Assembly (NCBI GenBank): GCA_046729855.1
Contig: JBKPHM010000066.1
Location: 1 to 11,790, forward strand
Direction of reading: 5' to 3'
DNA: 11,790 nt
Source of the DNA: DATHSY01 sp046729855
GTDB taxonomy: Bacteria > Actinomycetota > UBA4738 > HRBIN12
Under the pieces are notes generated by a model. That model was not told the DNA's origin. It saw nothing but the letters and a program-made list of their open reading frames with translations, and did no database searches. A program made the translations under genes and the position numbers. Numbering within the stretch: the first letter of the stretch is position 1; each line of letters opens with the position of its first letter. This document shows positions 5,479 through 11,790 of this stretch, piece after piece.

Positions 5479-6459
5479 GTGGACGTCGATTCCTTCATCG
5501 GGAAGTATCGGCCGGAGTGGAGCCGCCTGGACGAGGTTTGTCGCGGGGGCGGGAGACGGCTCGCCGCGATGTCCGGGCGGGAGCTCCAGGAGGTCGTGCG
5601 GCTGTACCTGCGAACCTCGGCCCACCTCGCGGAGGCGCGCTCGCGGTTCCACGACCCCGAGCTCGAGGCGTACCTGAATGGCCTGGTCGCCCGCGCGCAC
5701 GCGGCCGTGTACTCGGCCCAGCCTCGGAGCGTGCGGGGCTTCGGACGGCTCCTGGCCGTTCGCTACCCGGAGGCCGTCCGGCGGACGCTGCCGTACATCC
5801 TCGTCGCCGCGGCCGTGTTGTTCGGGATCACCGGCGCCACGTGGTGGTGGGTCGCCGCGTCCGAGTACGCGCGCTCCGGGATCGCGCCCGCGGAGGTGCA
5901 GGACGCGGTCCGCCAGACCGCGGCGAGGTCGCCCGAGCTCGGAGGCCCCGGCGAGTTGTCGACGCTGATCCTGTTCAACAACGTCCAAGTCGCGTTCTTC
6001 GCCTTCGCGCTCGGCATCACGCTGGGAATCGGCACGTTGTACGTCCTGGCGCGGAACGCGCTCCTCATCGGGTCGCTCGCGGGCGTGTATCAGGCCGTGG
6101 GCAACGCAGGGACCTTCTGGACGCTGATTCTGCCGCACGGGATCCTCGAGTTGATCGCGATCTGCATCGCCGCAGGCGCCGGGCTGCGGATCGGCTGGTC
6201 CCTGGTCGACCCCGCTGACCGTCCTCGGCGCGTCGCGCTGCGCGAGGAGGCGTCCGAGGCCGTCGTCGTCGTCATCGGCGTGATCCCGGCGCTCGCCATC
6301 GCGGCAATGATCGAGGGCTTCGTCACCGGGTCGTCCCTGCCGGACCCGTTCGAGGTCGGGATCGGAATTGTGGTCGGCATCGCGTACCTGATCTTCCTGT
6401 CCGGCTGGTGGCCGGGACGGTGGGGCGCGGTCGGACTCAGAGCGTCCCGGCGCCCTTGA
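5479..6459 (+). CDS. SpoIIM family (DUF95) membrane protein
   Basis: The protein has 326 residues from the GTG 5479-5481. An N-terminal soluble helical part (1-100) opens with MDVDSFIGKYRPEWSRL, as in other family members. About five membrane segments follow (roughly 105-127, 162-190, 194-214, 217-240, 262-281, 292-311). Conserved stretches are LFNNVQVAFFAFALG (165-179), ARNALLIGSLAGVY (191-204), and LPHGILELIAI (218-228) with the PHG-x-x-E signature, then an IEGFVTG helix. SpoIIM itself works in spore engulfment; most homologues occur in non-sporulating actinobacteria, where the role is undefined. The start is set by a -10 box six bases upstream (leaderless). The 3' end overlaps the convergent DUF58 gene by 23 bp. 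Confidence 0.93.
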   Translation: MDVDSFIGKYRPEWSRLDEVCRGGGRRLAAMSGRELQEVVRLYLRTSAHLAEARSRFHDPELEAYLNGLVARAHAAVYSAQPRSVRGFGRLLAVRYPEAVRRTLPYILVAAAVLFGITGATWWWVAASEYARSGIAPAEVQDAVRQTAARSPELGGPGELSTLILFNNVQVAFFAFALGITLGIGTLYVLARNALLIGSLAGVYQAVGNAGTFWTLILPHGILELIAICIAAGAGLRIGWSLVDPADRPRRVALREEASEAVVVVIGVIPALAIAAMIEGFVTGSSLPDPFEVGIGIVVGIAYLIFLSGWWPGRWGAVGLRASRRP

Positions 6460-7741
6460 ACCGCAGGTACCGGTCGGCCACGGCGCCCGCGAGCCGCCCC
6501 GGTTCGCGATCCTCGACGACGGCGCCCGCACCCCGGAGGTGGCCGGCGGCACGCTCGCGCGCCGCGAGCGACGCTGCGGCCGCCGCCGACAGGTAGACGT
6601 CGTCGGACGACCCCGGATCGGCGTCGCGAAGGGACACCACGTCGGGATCGGTGACGGAGCCGACGATCAGCAGGTGCCGCGCCAACACGACCGGCAGCGC
6701 GTCGAACAGCGGCTCCATCGCCGACTCCTCCGTCAGCTCGGTGAACAGGACCAGGAGCGACCGGCGGCGCGTGCGCGAGACGAGCGCGGCGAACGCTGTT
6801 CGATACGCGGGGGCGTCGAGCGACGGCTCCAGCGCGAACAGCGTCTCCAGGATCCTCCGCGGCTGGGCGTGCCCACCCCGCGCGGGCAGCGCCGCGACGA
6901 CTGATGACCCGAACGCGAGCATTCCGACGCGGTCGCCGATCCTCGTCGCGAGCTCGGCGACCGCGATCGCCGCGTCGAGGGTGTGCTCGAAGCGCGGCAC
7001 CCCGGCGATCGAGCCGGCCATCACTCGGCTCGCGTCGAGCAACAGCATCACCTGCTGGTTGCGTTCCTCGCGATAGACGTTGGTGATCGCCTTGCCGACG
7101 CGCGCCGTCGCGCGCCAGTTGATCCGGCGGAACTCGTCGTCCGGGTGGTACTCGCGGAGCGAATCAAGGTCAGTGCCGCCGCCGCGAAACGCGGCCGACC
7201 GCTCCCCCGCCTGGAGGACGCGCGCGCGGTCGAGCCGCAGCGACACCTCGGCTCGACCCGGCAGCGCCGGATACACCCGGACGCGATCGACGATCGGCAG
7301 CGTCCGTTGCCTCCCCGCCAGCCGGAGCGGCCCGGCCGCGCGCACGGTGATTGGGCCGAGGTGGAGCCACCCGCGGCGGCCCGGCGCGATCACGCCGTCG
7401 AGCACCGCGAGCGACCGCGGACCGAGTGTTGTCGAGGCCACACGCGGGACGCGCGCGGCCGATGGCGGCGTCGCATCCCTCACGACGACGGAGAGCGAGC
7501 GATCCGTCGGGTTGCGGAGCGCGAGCGAGAGGCGCTCCTCGCGCCCCATCTGCATCACTTCGGGCAGGGATCGCGCGACGCCCAGGCGCACCGGCGGCGG
7601 CGCGAGCCACACGTCGACGGCGACGAGGATCGTCAGCCCGACCAGGGCGATCGACACGTCGAGGATCACGTCGAACGGGAGAAACGCCGCTGCGGCGCAG
7701 AGCGCCAGAGCGACGACGGCGATCCGGGGCGAGACGTACAC
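6437..7741 (-). CDS. DUF58 protein with von Willebrand-like domain
   Basis: The 434-residue protein begins at GTG 7739-7741, six bases after the MoxR stop, with no ribosome site, so coupled translation is likely. Two N-terminal membrane segments (about 7-22 and 26-46) anchor it. An Ig-like beta region (50-165) follows. The DUF58 signature is GGGTDLDSLREYHPDDEFRR (187-206) followed by INWRATAR, then the first strand of a von Willebrand type A fold with VMLLLDASRVM (231-241). The metal-site motif is DASRV rather than the usual D-x-S-x-S, so its third ligand is altered. Proteins of this family pair with MoxR ATPases, which are thought to remodel or mature them. It is the last gene of the five-gene operon and converges on the SpoIIM gene. 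Confidence 0.92.
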   Translation of the reverse strand: MYVSPRIAVVALALCAAAAFLPFDVILDVSIALVGLTILVAVDVWLAPPPVRLGVARSLPEVMQMGREERLSLALRNPTDRSLSVVVRDATPPSAARVPRVASTTLGPRSLAVLDGVIAPGRRGWLHLGPITVRAAGPLRLAGRQRTLPIVDRVRVYPALPGRAEVSLRLDRARVLQAGERSAAFRGGGTDLDSLREYHPDDEFRRINWRATARVGKAITNVYREERNQQVMLLLDASRVMAGSIAGVPRFEHTLDAAIAVAELATRIGDRVGMLAFGSSVVAALPARGGHAQPRRILETLFALEPSLDAPAYRTAFAALVSRTRRRSLLVLFTELTEESAMEPLFDALPVVLARHLLIVGSVTDPDVVSLRDADPGSSDDVYLSAAAAASLAARERAAGHLRGAGAVVEDREPGRLAGAVADRYLRFKGAGTL

Positions 7742-7747
7742 GGTCGG

Positions 7748-8698
7748 TCAGTCCGGCACCGGCACGCGGGCGACGATCGCATCGAGCACGCCGTCGGGGG
7801 TGGCGCCCTCGAGCTCCGTCTCCGGACGCACCACGATGCGATGCCGCCACGCCGGCTTCGTGAGTGCCTTGACGTCGTCCGGCGTCACGAAGTCTCGTCC
7901 GGACAGGTACGCCCACGCCTTCGAAGCCGACAGCAGCATCGCGACGCCACGCGGGCTCACGCCAAGCGAGAGCGACGGGCTCTGCCGTGTCTCGTGCGCG
8001 AGCGCGAGCAAGTAGTCCATCAGCGCCGGGTCCACGCGGACGCCCGCGACCTCGCGCGAGCCGGCCGCGAGATCGCTCGCGGCGGCGACGGACGTGACGC
8101 CGAGCGCCTCGAGATCGTGCGGGTCCTTGCCGGCGTCGTGCATCCGCAGGATCGCGCGTTCGTCGTCCGTCGCCGGATACCCGACCTGGAGCTTGAACAG
8201 GAACCGGTCGAGCTGCGCCTCGGGCAGCGGGTAGGTTCCCTCGTATTCGACGGGGTTCTGCGTTGCCACCACGAGGAACGGCTCGGGCAACGGATGCGTG
8301 TCGCCCTCGATCGACACGTGCCGTTCCTCCATTGCCTCGAGGAGCGACGCCTGCGTCTTCGGCGGCGTGCGGTTCAGCTCGTCGGCGAGCACGAGGTTGG
8401 CGAAAACCGGTCCCGGCCGGAACCGGAACTCTCCCGTTCGCGCCTCGTACACGACGTTGCCGGTGACGTCCGACGGCATGAGGTCGGGCGTGAACTGCAC
8501 GCGGCGGAACTCGAGATCCAGCGAACGCGCGAGCGCCTTCACCATCAGCGTCTTCGCGACCCCCGGGACGCCCTCGAGGATCACGTGACCGCGCAGCAGG
8601 AGGGCGGCCGTCAGCCCCCACAGAACCGGGTCCTGACCGACCACTACCTTGCCGACCTCCGACCGGACCTGGGTCAGGGCCTCCCTCGGATCGCTCAC
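7748..8698 (-). CDS. MoxR-family AAA+ ATPase
   Basis: The 316-residue cytoplasmic ATPase has all core motifs: Walker A GVPGVAKT (43-50), Walker B NLVLADELNR (101-110), sensor 1 in VVATQNPVEYEGTYPLPEAQ (143-162), arginine finger region LDRFLF (163-168), and a sensor 2 region near SPRGVAML. Length is typical. GTG start at 8696-8698 overlaps the DUF4350 stop in a GTGA; GAAGGAG lies about 8 nt upstream. MoxR ATPases act as hexameric chaperones with von Willebrand-domain partners, here the DUF58 protein encoded next. From gene order it most resembles the moxR2 branch of mycobacteria, recalled from memory. Confidence 0.96.
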   Translation of the reverse strand: MSDPREALTQVRSEVGKVVVGQDPVLWGLTAALLLRGHVILEGVPGVAKTLMVKALARSLDLEFRRVQFTPDLMPSDVTGNVVYEARTGEFRFRPGPVFANLVLADELNRTPPKTQASLLEAMEERHVSIEGDTHPLPEPFLVVATQNPVEYEGTYPLPEAQLDRFLFKLQVGYPATDDERAILRMHDAGKDPHDLEALGVTSVAAASDLAAGSREVAGVRVDPALMDYLLALAHETRQSPSLSLGVSPRGVAMLLSASKAWAYLSGRDFVTPDDVKALTKPAWRHRIVVRPETELEGATPDGVLDAIVARVPVPD

Positions 8699-9759
8699 CG
8701 TGTCGCTCCTTCGGTCGCCTCCACGATCGCGTGTAGCTCGCGGCCCAGCGCGATCAGCTCGTCGTCGCCGGCCGGCTCGGCACCGGCCAGAGCCGCGCGT
8801 ACCCGATGCTCCGGGATCCGTGCCGCGTCCGACACCGCTGTCGAGAGCCGGTCCACGTCCTCACCGGGCAGCAGGCCGACGCCCCGTGCGAGACGGGCCT
8901 TCGCCGAGGACCGCAGGATCTCGGCCGAGAACCCCGTGGCGTGCGCGCGCCGATACAGGCCCGCCGCGGCGCGCACGAGCTCGGACGCCGGGATCGGCGC
9001 GGGGACCGGCTCGAGGACGGGACGGCCGAGCCGGCGCGCGCGGGCGATCGCGAACGCCGCCGCCGCGACCACGATGCCGACTACGATGCCGCGGGCCGGG
9101 CCGGGCAGGAGCTCCCACAAGGACGGCGGCTCACTCCCCGGCGGCAACGCCGGCCCGAACACGACGGGGCCCTCGCCCACGACACCGAGTAGGAAGGCGG
9201 CGTTGTCGGCCCGATCGATGAAGTCGTTCGTCATGAAGGACCTGCCACCGAGCAGCACGACGTCGCCGTCGCCGACCTCCCGGACGACCGCGTACGCACC
9301 GTCGCCACGTACGAAGCAGGCCGTCGCGTCCGCCTCGCGCGAGGCGAGCATCGCGTCGCGCGCGTCGACGACGATCTCCGTTAATCCGAGCGACGGCCGG
9401 GCGATGCAGCTCGTGGGGAGGGTGACGAGACCGACGAACCCCGCGTCGCCCCGGACGTGGACGCCCGCGACGACGAGGGCGGGCGACGCACGATCCGCGA
9501 CCACGAGGCGACCGCCGGACTCCACCCACGACAGCAGGTCCTGCGTCTGATCAGGCGAACGCGCGTCCTCGAGCAACACGAACGTCGCCGGAGGCGCGGG
9601 CGGCGCGTCCGCGAACCGGACGTCCCTTCCCATCTCCTCCAGGAAGCGCCGGGCCGCGAGCGTATCGTCCCCGGTCCGTGGCGCGACGAGCGCCCACACG
9701 CCGGCCACGACGGCAACGCCGGCGACCGCGAGCACCGCACGACGGGACGGCCGCCTCAT
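8695..9759 (-). CDS. DUF4350 membrane protein
   Basis: The protein has 354 residues from ATG 9757-9759, overlapping the DUF4129 stop as ATGA; the frame is open for 50 more codons upstream but these are arginine-rich and lie over the DUF4129 gene. A membrane segment at 8-26 is followed by an extracytoplasmic domain (30-215) with a Rossmann-like pattern: TFVLLEDARSPDQTQDLLSW and SGGRLVVAD, then FMTNDFIDRADNAAFLLG (175-192), whose N-D...D-N-A block is the most conserved part of the family. A second membrane segment is near 222-240, then a helical cytoplasmic tail. Family function is unknown; its genes usually accompany MoxR and DUF58 as here. Confidence 0.88.
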   Translation of the reverse strand: MRRPSRRAVLAVAGVAVVAGVWALVAPRTGDDTLAARRFLEEMGRDVRFADAPPAPPATFVLLEDARSPDQTQDLLSWVESGGRLVVADRASPALVVAGVHVRGDAGFVGLVTLPTSCIARPSLGLTEIVVDARDAMLASREADATACFVRGDGAYAVVREVGDGDVVLLGGRSFMTNDFIDRADNAAFLLGVVGEGPVVFGPALPPGSEPPSLWELLPGPARGIVVGIVVAAAAFAIARARRLGRPVLEPVPAPIPASELVRAAAGLYRRAHATGFSAEILRSSAKARLARGVGLLPGEDVDRLSTAVSDAARIPEHRVRAALAGAEPAGDDELIALGRELHAIVEATEGATR

Positions 9760-10691
9760 GCCGCCACCTGCCGGGTCGCCACCCTGAGGGCCTCGACGTC
9801 GGCCGGCGAGGCCGGCGCGCCGCCGTACGCGACACGCTCGAACGCGCTGGTCCCGCGAGCGACCGCGTCGTACGCGGTGGGGAGCTTTATGGCGACGGCT
9901 GCCCGGCATTCGCCCGCCGTGGTCGAGGTCCCGGTCGCGACGATCCCCCTGAGCGCCAGCCCTCGAAGGAGCACGTGATAAAGCGCGCGCGTCGCCTCGC
10001 GGAGATCGCCACGCCGGATGGCGTCCTCGGCCACCGCCTCCCAGTTCACATCACGCCCTTCCCCCAGCCGTCCACCCCTGCGCTCGGGGACGAGCCCGAG
10101 GCCCTGACGGCGGAGCAGCAGCACGACACCCGCCAGGAGCGCCGCGACGATCGCCCAGGCGATGACGCTCCGGACGCCGCGGTACTCGCGGAGGGGCTCA
10201 AACACCGCGGAGATGACCTTCGCGATGGCCGCGTAGACGTAGGCCCGGGCCGCGTCGAGCGCGGTCGGCCGAGCCACGCCGACAAGCGCCCGCTGGACCG
10301 CCTCGTCGATCGCTGCTCTATCGGGCGCCGCGGCGACGTCGACCTCGCGGATGTCCTCCGCCAGGACGTCCAGGTGCGTGACGGCCGCCTCGAAATCGGC
10401 ACTGATCGAGCCGTCGAGCGCGGCGAGGAACGGGTCCGTCTCGAGCGTCGCCCGCGTCCCCGCGACCTCGACGGTTACGGGGAACCCAAGCGCCTCCCGT
10501 ACCCGCCTCATAGCCTCCCGCGACGGGTCGGAGCCGCCGGCGATCGCCAGCGCGCGAGCGTCATCGATCCGTTCGAGGAAAGTGTCGGCGGTCAGAACGG
10601 GTTCTGCTCCCGATGCCGACACCGTCGCGAACCAGAGCGACACGCCGAGCGCGACCGCGACCGCCCGACCCAGGTGCCGACGTCGACTCAC
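9756..10691 (-). CDS. DUF4129 membrane protein
   Basis: The protein has 311 residues from GTG 10689-10691, whose GTGA overlaps the stop of the upstream membrane gene. A longer start is open but would duplicate that gene's sequence in another frame. A signal or anchor lies at 8-28 (AVAVALGVSLWFATVSASGA). A long helical extracytoplasmic region (30-165) follows, then a membrane segment near 174-193. The DUF4129 domain is cytoplasmic (about 216-290), with NWEAVAEDAIRRGDLREATR, ALYHVLLRGLALRGIV and the TTAGECRA and AFERVAYGG blocks. In other organisms this domain is found at the end of membrane transglutaminase proteins linked to MoxR and DUF58; the transglutaminase domain is absent here. Confidence 0.9.
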   Translation of the reverse strand: MSRRRHLGRAVAVALGVSLWFATVSASGAEPVLTADTFLERIDDARALAIAGGSDPSREAMRRVREALGFPVTVEVAGTRATLETDPFLAALDGSISADFEAAVTHLDVLAEDIREVDVAAAPDRAAIDEAVQRALVGVARPTALDAARAYVYAAIAKVISAVFEPLREYRGVRSVIAWAIVAALLAGVVLLLRRQGLGLVPERRGGRLGEGRDVNWEAVAEDAIRRGDLREATRALYHVLLRGLALRGIVATGTSTTAGECRAAVAIKLPTAYDAVARGTSAFERVAYGGAPASPADVEALRVATRQVAA

Positions 10692-11725
10692 GGGGCGGCG
10701 TGGACCTCGCGGGCCAGGATCGACAGGTCCATCGCCTCCTTGCGGATCCGCATGTCGAAGTACAGGAGGACCGTGACGGCCGCCGCGAACGGCTCCGTGA
10801 CGATCGCGGCTCCCGCGACGACCGCCGCCGAGAGCACGGCACCGATCGGACCGGGGATGAACGCGAGCGCAAAGGAGAGCGAAACGAGGACCCCACCGAC
10901 GATCTGCGTGAGCAGTAGCGCGAGCAGCGTCGTGCCGAACAGCTTCCAGAACGACCGCGCCGACAACTGCCACGAACGCGCGAGCGCGGCCGTGCCGCGC
11001 CGGTCCTCGACGACGACCACAGCGGGCCCGAACAGCCAGCGCACCCAGAGGATCACCACCAACACGAACGAGGCGATGAACAGCACGACGCCGATCGCCA
11101 CGGCGTCGGTCTGCGCGAGCAGCCCGAGGAGGACGCCGGTGGCCGCGGGGGCGGCGAAGATCCCGAGGAGGGTCAGCACCAGGACCCACAGGATCGCCCC
11201 GATGTGCCGGAGCGCGAACGAGAACGCCTGGCCGACGCTCACCGACTCGCCGAGGTACGCCCCGGCGATCGCGCGGAAGATCGCGGCCGTCAGGAACGGC
11301 CTGGCGATCAACAGCTCGAGGAGCCCGAACACGCCCGCGATCACGAGCGGGATGGGATCGATCTCGGGCGGCGGCGCAGCCGGATCAAGCGACGGCACCG
11401 TCGGCGCGCCGCTCGCGCGCGCCAGGGTCTGCTGGATGAGGGCCAGCGGGACCTGGACGAACGCCACGATCGCCATGAGCGTCTTCCAGTGCAGCCGGAA
11501 GATCGTGACGGCCGCGTCGATCGTCTCGCCGACGCGCATCGGGCGAAGCGCGAGCGGACGCCGTCCTACGAGGCCGGGTGTCGGTGGCAGTCCCATCGCG
11601 GCGGAGGGCGGAGGAGGAAGCGCGTCGGGAGGCGGCTGAGGCGTCCAGCCGCCCGGCGCCTCGGGAGACGGTGGTCGCGCGGCGCCACCGGGTCCCGGCG
11701 GGAACGAGCGTTCGTCGTCGCTCAC
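10688..11725 (-). CDS. Proline-rich polytopic membrane protein (glycerophosphodiesterase membrane-domain-like)
   Basis: The protein has 345 residues from GTG 11723-11725. The first 50 residues are proline-rich and probably disordered in the cytoplasm. The motif RPLALRPMRVGETIDAAVTI (56-75) then opens the membrane region, as in actinobacterial proteins similar to the glycerophosphoryl diester phosphodiesterase membrane domain. About six hydrophobic stretches follow (84-100, 127-150, 173-203, 208-238, 260-290, 293-320), with VEDRRGTAALARSWQLSARS (239-258) between and LLYFDMRIRKEAMDL (320-334) at the end, both typical of the family. No catalytic domain is attached. It is the first gene of the five-gene operon and overlaps the next by 4 nt. 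A role in the membrane module is inferred only from position. Confidence 0.88.
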   Translation of the reverse strand: MSDDERSFPPGPGGAARPPSPEAPGGWTPQPPPDALPPPPSAAMGLPPTPGLVGRRPLALRPMRVGETIDAAVTIFRLHWKTLMAIVAFVQVPLALIQQTLARASGAPTVPSLDPAAPPPEIDPIPLVIAGVFGLLELLIARPFLTAAIFRAIAGAYLGESVSVGQAFSFALRHIGAILWVLVLTLLGIFAAPAATGVLLGLLAQTDAVAIGVVLFIASFVLVVILWVRWLFGPAVVVVEDRRGTAALARSWQLSARSFWKLFGTTLLALLLTQIVGGVLVSLSFALAFIPGPIGAVLSAAVVAGAAIVTEPFAAAVTVLLYFDMRIRKEAMDLSILAREVHAAP

Positions 11726-11734
11726 GACGCCGCG

Positions 11735-11763
11735 ACCATATCGGCGCCCGACCGCCCGCTCAA
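11735..11763 (-). promoter_or_regulatory. Predicted promoter of the five-gene MoxR operon
   Basis: On the minus strand, TTGAGC (11758-11763) and TATGGT (11735-11740) are separated by 17 nt. The -10 box ends nine bases before the GTG, so the transcript starts at or within a few bases of the start codon and is essentially leaderless. No ribosome site is present, which fits. Confidence 0.65.
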
Positions 11764-11790
11764 GGAACCGATCGCGATGCGCGGACTGGG

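Noticed and set aside
6983..9550. Very long plus-strand open frame (855 codons) opposite the DUF58, MoxR and DUF4350 genes
   Set aside because: Its product is arginine/histidine-rich low-complexity sequence without any motif, and it lies antisense to three genes with clear family motifs. Long antisense frames are usual at this GC content.
9760..9909. Upstream extension of the DUF4350 frame
   Set aside because: Arginine-rich and antisense-free but fully inside the DUF4129 gene; the ATGA overlap at 9756-9759 gives a standard start.
10692..11189. Upstream extension of the DUF4129 frame
   Set aside because: It covers the coding sequence of the preceding membrane protein in another frame and has shadow-like composition. 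The GTGA overlap gives the natural start followed by a signal/anchor helix.
9678..11639. Long plus-strand open frame (653 codons) opposite the DUF4129 and first operon genes
   Set aside because: Same reason: compositional shadow with a serine/threonine/arginine-rich product and no recognisable domain.
11777..11790. ATG with AAGGA upstream near the right edge, possible start of a divergent plus-strand gene
   Set aside because: Only four codons are visible, which is too little to support a gene.

Overview
The window is high-GC DNA with strongly G/C-ending codons, frequent GTG/TTG starts, 4-bp stop/start overlaps and apparently leaderless genes. Together with the gene content (RDD, SpoIIM, DUF58, MoxR, DUF4350 and DUF4129 side by side) this points to a member of the Actinomycetota, genus unknown. 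I saw no tRNA, rRNA, insertion sequence, integrase, phage gene or CRISPR array. It looks like ordinary chromosome.

Left part (1-3794). The 3' end of a plus-strand gene (2-73) faces a minus-strand membrane protein of the LiaF/DUF5668 kind (101-691). The true N-terminus of that protein seems to lie in another frame. Upstream of it on the minus strand is a compact three-gene ABC importer of the nitrate/sulfonate/taurine type: lipoprotein binding protein (2378-3442), ATPase (1551-2381) and permease (773-1576), with overlapping genes. The importer starts behind a leader of about 100 nt that holds a promoter, two small hairpins and a very strong intrinsic terminator whose U-tract ends 21 nt before the first gene. 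Expression must therefore pass through this terminator, which makes the leader a candidate attenuator or riboswitch and the most interesting element here. Just upstream sits a 61-residue DUF2292 (YezD-like) protein (3609-3794).

Middle (3795-4650). A 316-nt gap with a few short repeats is followed by a plus-strand flavin-type split-barrel protein (PPOX-like).

Right part (4691-11725). This is a conserved actinobacterial membrane module. An RDD protein (minus) and a SpoIIM-family protein (plus) diverge from a gap of only 20 bp. A five-gene minus-strand operon reads 11725 to 6437: proline-rich polytopic membrane protein, DUF4129 protein, DUF4350 protein, MoxR AAA+ ATPase, DUF58 protein. It starts at a good promoter and every junction overlaps or nearly touches. 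It converges on the SpoIIM gene with a 23-bp overlap. From memory, the M. tuberculosis moxR2 locus (around Rv3691-Rv3695) has a matching order. The likely working model is that the MoxR ATPase acts with the DUF58 von Willebrand-like protein on membrane partners encoded beside it. The biochemical task of the set is not known to me.
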